Shown: positions 1-9,054, counted from the stretch's first letter. The stretch: DNA of 64,000 nucleotides from Cognatiyoonia sp965661665 (GCF_965661665.1 NZ_CBFIEO010000016.1:9757-73756); one strand, 5' to 3'. The notes: a model not told the origin generated them from the letters alone. Numbers and translations: made by a program.

Positions 1-1625
1 ACCGTGGTACCACACCCAGCGCTCGCGTGTTCCAGCCAACACTCAAAAAGCCGCAACCGTCCAAACGCGCAAAGGCCGAAGCGCAGCCATCGCTGCAATT
101 CGAAGATAAATACGCCGATTATGAGCATCCACCGCTCAGCCTTCTGACCAGCCCGACAGAGGTGCAGCGCCACCACCTGTCTGACGAAGCGCTCGAAGAA
201 AATGCGCGGATGCTGGAAAGCGTACTGGATGATTACGGCGTGAAGGGCGAAATCGTCTCAGTCCGTCCGGGTCCAGTTGTCACCATGTATGAACTTGAGC
301 CCGCACCGGGCCTCAAAGCATCCCGCGTCATTGGCCTTGCCGACGACATCGCGAGGTCCATGTCCGCGCTGTCTGCCCGTGTCTCGACAGTGCCCGGCCG
401 CTCCGTCATCGGGATCGAACTGCCGAATGAGAACCGCGAAAAAGTTGTGCTGCGCGAAATCCTTAGCCACCGCGACTACGGCGACAGCAACCAAAAGCTG
501 CCGCTGGCGCTGGGCAAAGACATCGGCGGGGAGCCGATCATCGCTAACCTTGCCAAGATGCCTCACTTGCTGATCGCAGGTACCACCGGCTCCGGTAAAT
601 CGGTGGCCATCAACACCATGATCCTGTCGCTGCTTTACAAGCTGACACCGGAAGAATGCCGGATGATCATGATCGACCCGAAGATGCTGGAACTCAGCGT
701 CTATGACGGCATCCCGCACCTCCTCTCCCCCGTTGTGACCGATCCGAAAAAAGCGGTCGTCGCCCTGAAATGGGTCGTGGGCGAGATGGAAGAACGCTAT
801 CGCAAAATGTCCAAAATGGGCGTCCGCAACATCGATGGCTACAACGGCCGCGTCAAAGACGCTCTGAGCAAGAAAGAGATGTTCAGCCGCACCGTCCAAA
901 CCGGATTCGACGATGAAACCGGCGATCCAGTTTTCGAAACCGAAGAGTTCAAGCCCGAACTCCTCCCCTATATTGTCGTTGTCGTGGACGAGATGGCCGA
1001 CCTTATGATGGTCGCGGGCAAGGAAATCGAAGCCTGCATTCAGCGACTCGCTCAGATGGCGCGGGCCTCTGGCATTCACCTCATCATGGCCACACAGCGT
1101 CCATCGGTCGACGTCATCACAGGCACGATCAAGGCTAACTTCCCAACGCGGATTTCTTTCCAAGTGACGTCCAAGATCGACAGCCGCACCATCCTTGGGG
1201 AAATGGGTGCCGAACAGCTTTTGGGCATGGGTGACATGCTCTACATGGCCGGTGGCTCCAAAATCACTCGCGTCCACGGCCCGTTCTGTTCGGATGAAGA
1301 GGTGGAAGAGATCGTCAACCACCTCAAGTCCTTCGGCCCGCCTGAATATATGTCCGGCGTCGTCGATGGCCCAGATGAGGAAAAGGAAAGCGACATCGAC
1401 GCCGTGCTCGGCTTAGGTGGCAACACCAACGGCGAAGATGCGCTCTACGATCAAGCAGTCGCCATCGTCATCAAAGACCGTAAATGCTCCACCTCCTACA
1501 TCCAGCGCAAGCTGGCGATCGGCTACAACAAAGCCGCGCGTCTGGTGGAACAGATGGAAGGCTCCGGCCTCGTCTCCGCCGCCAACCATGTGGGTAAGCG
1601 GGAGATTTTGGTTCCCGAACCGTAG
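1..1625 (+). CDS. ftsK: DNA translocase FtsK, C-terminal part (5' end outside window)
   Basis: FtsK is the septal, hexameric ATP-driven DNA pump that clears chromosome ends at division and activates XerCD at dif. The frame is open from base 3, so the N-terminal membrane domain lies upstream. Counting from the GTG at 27, the Walker A motif GTTGSGKS is at about residues 185-192 and the Walker B strand ending VVVDEMADLMM follows at about 320. The C-terminal gamma winged helix (CSTSYIQRKLAIGYNKAARL, about 485-505) is the KOPS-reading domain. A strong terminator follows. The motor and gamma domains look intact, and identification is firm. Confidence 0.96.
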   Translation, partial: RGTTPSARVFQPTLKKPQPSKRAKAEAQPSLQFEDKYADYEHPPLSLLTSPTEVQRHHLSDEALEENARMLESVLDDYGVKGEIVSVRPGPVVTMYELEPAPGLKASRVIGLADDIARSMSALSARVSTVPGRSVIGIELPNENREKVVLREILSHRDYGDSNQKLPLALGKDIGGEPIIANLAKMPHLLIAGTTGSGKSVAINTMILSLLYKLTPEECRMIMIDPKMLELSVYDGIPHLLSPVVTDPKKAVVALKWVVGEMEERYRKMSKMGVRNIDGYNGRVKDALSKKEMFSRTVQTGFDDETGDPVFETEEFKPELLPYIVVVVDEMADLMMVAGKEIEACIQRLAQMARASGIHLIMATQRPSVDVITGTIKANFPTRISFQVTSKIDSRTILGEMGAEQLLGMGDMLYMAGGSKITRVHGPFCSDEEVEEIVNHLKSFGPPEYMSGVVDGPDEEKESDIDAVLGLGGNTNGEDALYDQAVAIVIKDRKCSTSYIQRKLAIGYNKAARLVEQMEGSGLVSAANHVGKREILVPEP

Positions 1626-1653
1626 CAGCTACAGGCTTGTTCGGCTAAGAAGG

Positions 1654-1689
1654 CCGGCCCGCACGGTGGGTGTGGGCCGGTTTTGTTTT
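1654..1689 (+). terminator. Rho-independent terminator after ftsK
   Basis: CCGGCCC (1654-1660) pairs with GGGCCGG (1674-1680), with inner CAC/GTG pairing, and is followed by TTTTGTTTT. It lies about 30 bases after the ftsK stop. Confidence 0.85.
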
Positions 1690-1750
1690 GAAGGCTTTAC
1701 CTTGGCACTGCTTTCCCCCTTAATCATGCTGTGATGAAGGACTGCACCCA

Positions 1751-2575
1751 ATGACACGCTATGCGACACCCTCTGGCGGCCTGCCGCCCCAGTCTAAAAC
1801 CTTGGACGAACGGGCGGTATTCACACCTGCCTACGCCTTCCTTCCCGCCGACACGATGCGCGATATCGTGACGAGCTTTCTGCCGCATTGGAAAAACACC
1901 CGCGCGTGGGTCATCGCCCGCCCGATGAGCGGGTTTTCTGAGACCTTCAGCCACTACATCACCGAAGTTGGCCCCGGCGGCGGCAGCACCAGACCTGATG
2001 ATGATCAAACCGCACAAGCTGTCCTTTTCGTCGTTGCTGGCGCGGCGGAGATTGCGTTGATGGGCCAAAAACACAGCCTGACCGCAGGCAGCTATGTCTA
2101 CATCCCCGCAAGCAGCGATTGGACATTTCGCAACATCTCAGACGTGTCCGTGACCTTCCATTGGATCCGCAAAGCCTACCAAGCGGTCGATGGAATCGAC
2201 GCGCCAGAGCCGTTCATCAGCCATGACGACGACGCCACAATCATCGAAATGCCGGATGCGGATGGCAAATGGTGCACTTCCCGATTTGTCGATCCTGAAG
2301 ACCTACGCCATGACATGCACGTCAACATCGTCAAATTCGAACCGGGCGGCCTGATCCCCTTTATGGAAACCCATGTGATGGAACACGGGCTTTATGTTCT
2401 GGAAGGCACAGCCAACTACCGCCTCAACCAAGACTGGGTCAGCGTCGGACCAGGGGATTACATGTGGCTCCGCGCGTTCTGCCCACAGGCTTGTGTCGCC
2501 ACAGGTGACGGACCGTTCCGCTACCTTCTCTACAAAGACGTCAATCGTCACATGCCGTTGGACCTTAGAAAATGA
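1751..2575 (+). CDS. allE: (S)-ureidoglycine aminohydrolase, bicupin
   Basis: Hydrolyses (S)-ureidoglycine to ureidoglycolate and ammonia in purine breakdown. The 274-residue protein has two cupin halves. The C-terminal half carries the metal-site pattern typical of the family (FMETHVMEHGLYVLEG, about 202-217, then YMWLRAFCPQA). The length matches the family. It is the first gene of a catabolic group with ureidoglycolate lyase and the PuuE-UraD fusion on the other strand. Its stop overlaps the next start (ATGA), so translation is probably coupled to the GAPDH-like gene. The family call is strong; the exact substrate is inferred from homology and context. Confidence 0.88.
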   Translation: MTRYATPSGGLPPQSKTLDERAVFTPAYAFLPADTMRDIVTSFLPHWKNTRAWVIARPMSGFSETFSHYITEVGPGGGSTRPDDDQTAQAVLFVVAGAAEIALMGQKHSLTAGSYVYIPASSDWTFRNISDVSVTFHWIRKAYQAVDGIDAPEPFISHDDDATIIEMPDADGKWCTSRFVDPEDLRHDMHVNIVKFEPGGLIPFMETHVMEHGLYVLEGTANYRLNQDWVSVGPGDYMWLRAFCPQACVATGDGPFRYLLYKDVNRHMPLDLRK

Positions 2576-3555
2576 CACGTATCGCCATCAATGGCTTTGG
2601 GCGGATCGGTCGGACGGTCCTGCGCCAGCTGCTGACCACGCGCAAGGACACGGGCCTTGAAGTGGCCCTAATTAACGACATCGCGAAGGCCGACCTCTGC
2701 GCCTATCTTTTTGCGCATGACAGTGTGTTTGGTGTGTTTCCTGAAACTGTGACAGCCAGCGATGATGCTATCCAGATTGGCAACACGCGTATCGCGTTTA
2801 CCAACGATCCCGACCTCAGCCAAACTAATCTGTCAGGGGTCGGCCTGATCCTTGAATGCGCAGGCCATGCCAAAACGCGCGAGGTGGCAGAGCGTGGGCT
2901 CACTGCAGGGGCCAAACAAGTCTTGATCTCCGGCCCCAGCGATGCCGCCGATGTGACGGTTGTGATGGGAGCCAATGATGACGCGATGGGCGATGCGCGG
3001 ATTGTCTCAAACGCCTCCTGCACCACCAACGCTTTGGCCCCACTCGTGCGGCTTCTGGATAATACCTTCGGGCTTGAGGTCGCACATATGACGACGATCC
3101 ACTGCTACACCAGCAGTCAACCAATGATCGACGCGCCGCGCGGCGACATGGCCCGCAGTCGCGCGGGCGCGATGTCGATGGTGCCCACAACCACCAGCGC
3201 GACCGAACGGGTGCTGGACGTGCTGCCTCACCTCAAAGGGCGGTTGACGGGTGCGGCGGTGCGCGTGCCAACAGCAAGCGTGTCGGCTCTTGATCTGACG
3301 GCCGCGCTCAAAACCAATGTGACGAGAGAGGCGCTCAATGCCGTCCTCGTAAACGCCGACAGAAATCTGATCGGCACCACGGACCTGCCGTTAGTTTCCA
3401 CCGACCTCAGGTCGCGGCCCGAATCGCTGATCTTGGCCACGCCCGAAACCATCGTCACCACCCCGCGTCATGTGCGGATTTTCGGTTGGTATGATAACGA
3501 ATGGGGCTTTTCGTCGCGTATGATCGATATGGCGCTCAGGATGACGGCGCGCTGA
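2572..3555 (+). CDS. Glyceraldehyde-3-phosphate dehydrogenase-like protein
   Basis: This is a 327-residue protein of the GAPDH fold. It has an N-terminal Rossmann start INGFGRIGR (residues 6-14), catalytic Cys150 in SNASCTTN and the partner His177 in TTIHCYT. Two segments are unlike glycolytic GAPDH and nearer to erythrose-4-phosphate dehydrogenase (Epd): VRVPTASVSALDL (Epd has VRVPT.NVTAIDL) and the TDLPLVSTD stretch. The usual second Cys after the active site (SCTTNC) is Ala. The ATG overlaps the stop of the ureidoglycine aminohydrolase gene, so the two are likely co-translated. The substrate is uncertain: GAPDH, Epd-like, or another phosphorylated or small aldehyde. Confidence 0.82.
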   Translation: MTRIAINGFGRIGRTVLRQLLTTRKDTGLEVALINDIAKADLCAYLFAHDSVFGVFPETVTASDDAIQIGNTRIAFTNDPDLSQTNLSGVGLILECAGHAKTREVAERGLTAGAKQVLISGPSDAADVTVVMGANDDAMGDARIVSNASCTTNALAPLVRLLDNTFGLEVAHMTTIHCYTSSQPMIDAPRGDMARSRAGAMSMVPTTTSATERVLDVLPHLKGRLTGAAVRVPTASVSALDLTAALKTNVTREALNAVLVNADRNLIGTTDLPLVSTDLRSRPESLILATPETIVTTPRHVRIFGWYDNEWGFSSRMIDMALRMTAR

Positions 3556-4021
3556 TGGTCACGGGCTGTTCCAGCCAGTGTTCTTCCAAATTTGCACCCT
3601 CACCAATCTGGTCAATAACGGCAAAAAGCCCTGGCGCATGGAGCGGCGTCAATACCCCATGCCAAGTCCCGCGATAGAAATTGATCGCCTGACCCGGTGA
3701 CGTGACAAAAGCCAACGGCGCTCCTGGTTTGCCACCCTCATCTGGCGCGACAATCACCAAAAACCCATGCTCTGATATCGGCACAAAGGCTTGGCTACCC
3801 TCTGGATGCCGCTCCAGCAAGTCCAGCTTGTAAGGAAAGCCTCGTGGCTCTGCCCGAAACAGACTGATGCCCGCGCGCCCCTCCTGAAAATCCAATACCG
3901 CGCGGTCGTGATAGCGCCCGCATTTGCCTTGATTGATGATCTTGTCAGGATCGCCTGAACAATCGAGCACATCCCCGAAAGGTGCGAAGGCCTCCGCGGT
4001 GATCGGCACCGCTTGGATCAC
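3536..4021 (-). CDS. allA: Ureidoglycolate lyase
   Basis: Splits ureidoglycolate into glyoxylate and urea, the last step of the ureide branch. The 161-residue length and the motifs FGDVLD near the N terminus, FYRGTWHGVLTPL (about 115-127) and FAVIDQIGEG fit the AllA family. The start is GTG at 4021, overlapping the stop of the upstream PuuE-UraD gene as GTGA, which implies translational coupling. The 3' end overlaps the convergent GAPDH-like gene by 20 bases. Substrate ureidoglycolate would come from the allE product encoded on the opposite strand. Confidence 0.9.
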   Translation of the reverse strand: MIQAVPITAEAFAPFGDVLDCSGDPDKIINQGKCGRYHDRAVLDFQEGRAGISLFRAEPRGFPYKLDLLERHPEGSQAFVPISEHGFLVIVAPDEGGKPGAPLAFVTSPGQAINFYRGTWHGVLTPLHAPGLFAVIDQIGEGANLEEHWLEQPVTISAPSS

Positions 4022-5427
4022 GGCAACACATCCATCAGCCGAAACTCCGCAATCCGCTCCACTTGACGGCAGGCTGTCGCAAACTCTGCCGCTTTGTCAT
4101 TGTGCAACCGGTTCTCAAACTGTTTCAGGATCGACGCTTTGTCGTGATCCCGCACGGCAATGATAAAAGGGAAGCCGAACTTCTTTGTATAGGCGGCATT
4201 CGCCTTCTCAAACGTCTCCCGCTCTGCATCGGTCAGCGCGTCCAAACCGGCGGAGGCTTGCTCGGACGTGGATTCCTTGGTCAACCGGCGCGCCTGCGCC
4301 AGCTTGCCGGCCAAATCAGGATGCGCCGTCAAAACCGCCATCCGTTCCTTGTCGGATCCGGAGCGAAACGCCCGCGCCATTGCGTTGTGCAAACCCTTTG
4401 CCGTGTCATGCGCCGGACCCAGTTCCAGCGCAAACGCCCGCTCCGCCACCCAAGCCGTATGCTCAAAAATGCCGCCATACATCTCAACGAACATCTTCTG
4501 ATCCATCTCAGACGGCCGCTTGCGGTGCTTGTGCGGATGCACGTTGGCCCAATGATCAGCAATCTCCGCCCGCGTCGCGAACCAGACATCCTCATGCGCC
4601 CCCGCGTATTCTAAGAAATGCCGCAGCGCCTCAATCCGTCCCGGACGCCCGATCAATCGACAATGCAGCCCGACCGACATCATCTTTGGCGCGCCTTCTT
4701 GCCCCTCACGGTAAAGCGCATCGAAGGATGACTTCAGATAATCAAAGAATTGATCGCCTGCGTTGAATCCCTGCGCTGTCGCAAACCGCATGTCGTTGCA
4801 ATCAAGCGTGTAGGGCACGATCAACTGATCCCGCCGCCCAAACTCCATCCAATAGGGCAAATCATCGGCATAGCTGTCCGCGACATAGGCAAACTGCCCC
4901 GTCTCCGCCGCCAATCGCACCGTGTTGACCGAACAACGACCCGTGTACCAGCCGCGCGGCGGCTGACCGACAACCTCGGTGTGCAAACGGATAGCCTCTT
5001 CCATATCGGCGCATTCGTCCGCTTCCGAGTGGTCCTTATACTCGATCCACTTCAACCCGTGGCTGGCAATCTCCCACGGGGCCAGCTTCATCGCCGCGAC
5101 CTGCTCGGGGGAGCGGGCGAGGGCGGTCGCTACCCCATAGACCGTTACCGGTACATCTGAGAGTAACCGATAGAGCCGCCAAAACCCCGCGCGGCTGCCG
5201 TACTCATAGATGCTTTCCATGTTCCAATGCCGCTGGCCGTTCCACGCTGCCGCACCGACAATCTCTGACAAAAACGCCTCAGACGCCGCATCCCCGTGTA
5301 GGATGTTGTTCTCCCCACCTTCCTCGTAGTTGAGGACGATCTGAACAGCGATCTTGGCCCCACCGGGCCATTGGGCATCTGGCGGATTGGCCCCATATCC
5401 GATCATATCGCGCGGGTAACGGTTCAT
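4018..5427 (-). CDS. puuE: Allantoinase PuuE fused to OHCU decarboxylase UraD
   Basis: A 469-residue two-domain enzyme. Residues about 1-300 are the PuuE-type allantoinase of the NodB/polysaccharide-deacetylase fold (start MNRYPRDMIGYG; HGLKWIEYKDH; LHCRLIGRPGRIEAL). Residues about 305-469 are 2-oxo-4-hydroxy-4-carboxy-5-ureidoimidazoline decarboxylase, with the catalytic His in GGIFEHTAWVAERA and the signature KKFGFPFIIAVR. The fusion joins stereospecific decarboxylation of OHCU to (S)-allantoin with hydrolysis to allantoate. Similar fusions are known in alphaproteobacteria. It is the first gene of a minus-strand pair with allA and is divergent from puuD. Confidence 0.93.
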   Translation of the reverse strand: MNRYPRDMIGYGANPPDAQWPGGAKIAVQIVLNYEEGGENNILHGDAASEAFLSEIVGAAAWNGQRHWNMESIYEYGSRAGFWRLYRLLSDVPVTVYGVATALARSPEQVAAMKLAPWEIASHGLKWIEYKDHSEADECADMEEAIRLHTEVVGQPPRGWYTGRCSVNTVRLAAETGQFAYVADSYADDLPYWMEFGRRDQLIVPYTLDCNDMRFATAQGFNAGDQFFDYLKSSFDALYREGQEGAPKMMSVGLHCRLIGRPGRIEALRHFLEYAGAHEDVWFATRAEIADHWANVHPHKHRKRPSEMDQKMFVEMYGGIFEHTAWVAERAFALELGPAHDTAKGLHNAMARAFRSGSDKERMAVLTAHPDLAGKLAQARRLTKESTSEQASAGLDALTDAERETFEKANAAYTKKFGFPFIIAVRDHDKASILKQFENRLHNDKAAEFATACRQVERIAEFRLMDVLP

Positions 5428-5494
5428 TTCATGCTTCCATCTTTGCTGGACCGTTTATAGCCTGTGATCTGGACCGGGGAATAGGAAATCCGCC

Positions 5495-6715
5495 ATGTAT
5501 GATGCAGCAATACTCTGGGATTGGATGGCTTTCGCCGTCCGCTGGGTTCACGTCATTACGGCGATTGCGTGGATTGGATCATCCTTCTACTTCATCATGC
5601 TCGATCTCGGCCTCAACCGCAACATCGACGGGCCGGCAGACGGCGAAGAATGGCAGGTCCACGGTGGCGGTTTCTATCATATCCAGAAATACCTCGTCGC
5701 TCCGACTGAAATGCCTGCCCACCTCACGTGGTTCAAATGGGAAAGCTACAGCACGTGGCTGTCGGGCTTTGCGCTCCTCGCGGTGGTCTATTGGTCGGGG
5801 GCGGAGCTGTATCTCATCGATTCAAACAAAGCCGACCTCTCCATCTGGCAAGCCATCGCCATTTCCGCCGCTTCCCTTGCAGTGGGCTGGGTGCTTTACG
5901 ACGCGCTTTGCAAATCGCCCCTGCAAGACAACCCAACGCTGGTGATGATCATCCTCTTCGGGATCATTCTGGCGATGTCTTGGGGGTATAATCAGGTCTT
6001 CACAGGCCGTGCGGCATTGCTCCACCTCGGCGCGTTCACTGCCACGATCATGACAGCCAACGTCTTTATGATCATCATGCCCAACCAGCGCGTCGTTGTG
6101 GCTGACCTCAAAGCTGGCCGGACACCTGACCCGAAGTACGGTAAAATCGCGAAGCTGCGCTCAACCCACAACAACTATCTGACGCTGCCGGTCATTTTCC
6201 TGATGCTGTCCAACCATTACCCGCTGGCCTTCGGTACGGAATACTCATGGCTGATCGCAGCACTCGTCTTCCTTATGGGCGTCACGATCCGGCATTATTT
6301 CAACTCGCTCCACGCGCGCAGCGGCAATCCCCACTGGACATGGGCCGTCACCACAATCCTTTTTATCGTGATTGCGTGGCTCTCCACCGTGCCCGGCCAC
6401 GACACATACGAAGAGGCGGAGGCCCGAGCCCTCACACCCTATGAAACCCGCTATGCCAGCGCCGAAGGGTTTGACGTCGCGCAGCAGATAGTCATGGGCA
6501 ACTGCGCGATGTGCCATGCGCGGGAGCCTGTCTACGGCAACATGCAATGGGCACCCAAGGGTGTGTTTCTTGAAACCGCTAGCGACATCGCAGGCCATGC
6601 CAAGGATATTTACCTGCAAGCCGCCATCAGCCACGCCATGCCGCCCCCATCGCAATCGCGCCTCTCTGACGAGGACCGCGCAACCCTCGCCGCATGGTTC
6701 AACGCCGCGCAATAG
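5495..6715 (+). CDS. puuD: Membrane urate hydroxylase PuuD with C-terminal cytochrome c domain
   Basis: Oxidises urate to 5-hydroxyisourate using the respiratory chain, replacing soluble uricase. The 406-residue protein has about eight hydrophobic helices in residues 1-300 (opening WDWMAFAVRWVHVITAIAWI, characteristic of the family) and a periplasmic cytochrome c domain with CAMCH at about residue 345 and the distal Met in the AISHAMPPPS segment. It is transcribed divergently from puuE-uraD, with only 67 bases between the starts, so a shared regulatory region is likely. No gene for 5-hydroxyisourate hydrolase or xanthine dehydrogenase is in the window. Confidence 0.92.
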   Translation: MYDAAILWDWMAFAVRWVHVITAIAWIGSSFYFIMLDLGLNRNIDGPADGEEWQVHGGGFYHIQKYLVAPTEMPAHLTWFKWESYSTWLSGFALLAVVYWSGAELYLIDSNKADLSIWQAIAISAASLAVGWVLYDALCKSPLQDNPTLVMIILFGIILAMSWGYNQVFTGRAALLHLGAFTATIMTANVFMIIMPNQRVVVADLKAGRTPDPKYGKIAKLRSTHNNYLTLPVIFLMLSNHYPLAFGTEYSWLIAALVFLMGVTIRHYFNSLHARSGNPHWTWAVTTILFIVIAWLSTVPGHDTYEEAEARALTPYETRYASAEGFDVAQQIVMGNCAMCHAREPVYGNMQWAPKGVFLETASDIAGHAKDIYLQAAISHAMPPPSQSRLSDEDRATLAAWFNAAQ

Positions 6716-6817
6716 ACTGACATTCGCGTGTTATCGCCTATCACTGGGCAATCTGCTGTTGTCCTCCCATATCTGATGCGGGCACAAAGCCTGCAATAGA
6801 AGCTGAAAGGGACCAAC

Positions 6818-7417
6818 ATGCTGAGACGGACATTCCTTGGCGGTGCAGCTGCAATCGCGGTTGCCACACCTTCCGCCGCGCAAGAACTGTCATTGAGCGA
6901 GATTTCAGCCTACCTCAACCGCCTGCAAACGGCGCAGGGTGGCTTCACCCAGATCAACAGCGATGGCACACTGTCGACCGGCCAGATCTACATCAAACGC
7001 CCAGGGCGCATCCGATTCGAATACAACCTGCCCGACAATAGCCTGGTGATGGCAGGCGGCGGGTCGGTCGCGATCTTTGATGGCCGCTCTAACACCGGCC
7101 CTGACCGCTACCTGCTAAGTCAGACACCGCTCAAGATCATTCTGGAGCAAAATGTGGACCTGAACCGCGCCCGCATGGTGACGAACCGGACATCAGACGG
7201 CACGACGACGACCGTGACCGCGCAAGATCCCGACAACCCGCAGTACGGCAACATTCAACTGGTGTTCACAGCAAACCCCGTGGAGCTGCGCCAGTGGATC
7301 ATCACCGATGACATCGGCGCTCAAACCACAGTGATCCTCAATGATCTGGTCTCCGGCGTTGGGATCAACGACCGCAAGTTCAGCATTCTGAGCGAGATTG
7401 AGAACTGGAACAAATAG
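6818..7417 (+). CDS. lolA: Outer-membrane lipoprotein carrier LolA
   Basis: Periplasmic chaperone that carries lipoproteins from LolCDE to the outer membrane. The 199-residue protein has a signal peptide with twin arginines (LRRTFLGGAAAIA, then cleavage near PSAAQE). The mature part has the LolA pattern: TAQGGFTQINSDGTLSTGQIYIKRPGRIRFEY at about 38-69, delivered as alternating strands that line the lipid-binding cavity. The RRTFLG motif suggests Tat export, although it may work as a Sec signal. In Rhodobacterales lolA commonly follows ftsK; here the purine genes lie between the two. Confidence 0.9.
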   Translation: MLRRTFLGGAAAIAVATPSAAQELSLSEISAYLNRLQTAQGGFTQINSDGTLSTGQIYIKRPGRIRFEYNLPDNSLVMAGGGSVAIFDGRSNTGPDRYLLSQTPLKIILEQNVDLNRARMVTNRTSDGTTTTVTAQDPDNPQYGNIQLVFTANPVELRQWIITDDIGAQTTVILNDLVSGVGINDRKFSILSEIENWNK

Positions 7418-7429
7418 TGGCGTAACGCC

Positions 7430-8014
7430 CTAAATCTTCCCACATCTGCGAAGCTGCGCGCCATACATCACGGCGCGCGCTTCAACTTCGCCCGCAATCC
7501 GCACCAGCCAGCTTTTTGACCTCCACGTTCCGCGCAAATATCCGGTGCGCCCATCGTGATAGGCCAAATACTGGTTGCGGGTGTCGTTCAAGGCCACGCC
7601 AGTTTCTTCCACCGTCTGCGCCATGTACCAGCCCATAAAGTCGGTGGCATCGCGGATGTCGGTGCGCCGTGCGCCGCGTCCGCCTTCTTTGCGCTGATAC
7701 TCCGCCCACGTGCCATCAAGCGCCTGACTGTACCCCAAAGCGGACGATTGCCGCCCAGCAGGGATCACGCCAAGAATGTAGCGATGCGGCGGACGGTTGT
7801 CAGAGATGAATTTGCTTTCCTGATAAATGATCGCCATCAGCACAGGCACCGGCACGCCCCACTTGCGCTGGGTCGATTTGAACGCACGCAAATAACTCGG
7901 CCGCTCGTTTACGATCGAACAGGCGTTGTCCAAGTTTCTGGGCGCATCGCCATACCGGGTTGCACAGCTGCCCAAAATCAACAGCATTGCTATAGCGCGA
8001 AAGATACTGCTCAT
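7430..8014 (-). CDS. Transglycosylase SLT-domain lipoprotein
   Basis: A 194-residue predicted outer-membrane lytic transglycosylase. The N terminus is a lipoprotein signal with lipobox LGSC (Cys at about 17). The SLT-like domain has the likely catalytic Glu in MAIIYQESKF (about residue 66), followed by SALGYSQALDGTWAEYQ and ATDFMGWYM, as in soluble lytic transglycosylase-type lysozyme folds. It should cleave the MurNAc-GlcNAc bond of peptidoglycan, releasing anhydro ends. A good Shine-Dalgarno sequence (GAGAGG) precedes the ATG. It is convergent with lolA. Confidence 0.82.
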   Translation of the reverse strand: MSSIFRAIAMLLILGSCATRYGDAPRNLDNACSIVNERPSYLRAFKSTQRKWGVPVPVLMAIIYQESKFISDNRPPHRYILGVIPAGRQSSALGYSQALDGTWAEYQRKEGGRGARRTDIRDATDFMGWYMAQTVEETGVALNDTRNQYLAYHDGRTGYLRGTWRSKSWLVRIAGEVEARAVMYGAQLRRCGKI

Positions 8015-8090
8015 CTGCCTCTCAGTTATATTTGTTTTTTTGGTAGTATAGCGCGCTCAGCGCTGTCTGGGAACGGTCTTCCGCGCCCTG

Positions 8091-8972
8091 TTAGATCACA
8101 AATGAAAGGGTGAGCGGTAATGTGATCACCGAAATTAGGGTGGAGACGACAACAAGCCCCGCCACAGGCTGCGCATCAGCCCCGTATTTCTCTGCCAGCA
8201 GATAGGATGTGACAGCCACAGGTGTCGCCACCTGTACGATCAAGACTGCACTCGCCACAGGTCCCAGGCCAATCCAAACCGCCGCGCCCGCAGCGCAGGC
8301 CACACAGACAACCACCTTGAGCACGGACAGAAAGATCGCCTGCCACACCGCGCGGATTTCCAACCGCGCAATCGCCACGCCCAACGTGATGAGCATCATC
8401 GGAATCGCCATCTGCCCGATAAGGTCAAGCGAGTTGAAAATGAACTCCGGCGGCTGCCACCCCTGCCAGAGGAACAGCGCGCCTAGGATCGTCGCTGCGA
8501 CCAATGGCTCCTTCACGACCTTAACCAAAGACCCGCCGCCCGACACCAGCCAGACCCCAAAAGTAAAGCTAAAGATCGCCATCACTGCGAAGACAATCAC
8601 CGCATAGCTCAAACCAACCTCCCCAAACGCAAACAGCGCGAGCGGTAGGCCAAGGTTCCCCGTATTGCCAAAAATCAGCGGCGCAAGATAGGTCGCACGG
8701 TCCAGCCGCATGACCAGCACGATCAAGAAAAACACAACGGTTACAGCGACATAGGCCAAAACACTCGCCAGCGTCAGCGTCGCCAATGCATCTGGCTCAA
8801 TCTCCGTCTGAATGAGCGCCACAAACACCAGACAGGGCACTGAAAGCGTCATCGCAAGCCGCGTGACAAACTCAACCCGATACTCAAACCCCAGCTTAAC
8901 CCAGCTAAACCCAACCGCTGCCAATATAAAAACCGGCGCAGTGATATTCAGAACTGTCAAAGCAAGGTTCAC
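8091..8972 (-). CDS. AEC family transporter (auxin efflux carrier type)
   Basis: A 293-residue integral membrane protein with about ten hydrophobic helices and an inverted two-half layout. The central IFGNTGNLGLPLALFAFG segment (about residues 91-108) and the late QVATPVAVTSYLLAEKYG segment are the two half-repeat signatures of the AEC/BART superfamily. The start is GTG at 8972 with AAGGA upstream. Bacterial members export or take up small organic acids or amino acids, and the substrate cannot be told from sequence. It is divergent from hspQ. Confidence 0.85.
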   Translation of the reverse strand: MNLALTVLNITAPVFILAAVGFSWVKLGFEYRVEFVTRLAMTLSVPCLVFVALIQTEIEPDALATLTLASVLAYVAVTVVFFLIVLVMRLDRATYLAPLIFGNTGNLGLPLALFAFGEVGLSYAVIVFAVMAIFSFTFGVWLVSGGGSLVKVVKEPLVAATILGALFLWQGWQPPEFIFNSLDLIGQMAIPMMLITLGVAIARLEIRAVWQAIFLSVLKVVVCVACAAGAAVWIGLGPVASAVLIVQVATPVAVTSYLLAEKYGADAQPVAGLVVVSTLISVITLPLTLSFVI

Positions 8973-9006
8973 AGTCTGTTTCCTTATTTTGCCACATTTG
9001 CATGGA

Positions 9007-9034
9007 CTTGAATCGCCGTTCGCGGCAATACGAG
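9007..9034 (+). promoter_or_regulatory. Possible heat-shock (RpoH-type) promoter of hspQ
   Basis: CTTGAA at 9007-9012 is followed after 13 bases by CAATAC (9026-9031), about 25 bases before the hspQ start. CTTGAA matches the -35 element of sigma-32 promoters; the -10 part is a weak match. Given because hspQ is a heat-shock gene in other bacteria. Confidence 0.35.
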
Positions 9035-9054
9035 TCCTAAGGGGCTAGTAAATT

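Noticed and set aside
258..1322. Long minus-strand ORF over ftsK
   Set aside because: It is antisense to a gene with clear catalytic motifs and has no family pattern or ribosome-binding site. It is a codon-bias shadow, as are the long antisense frames at 15988-17670 and 61152-61928.
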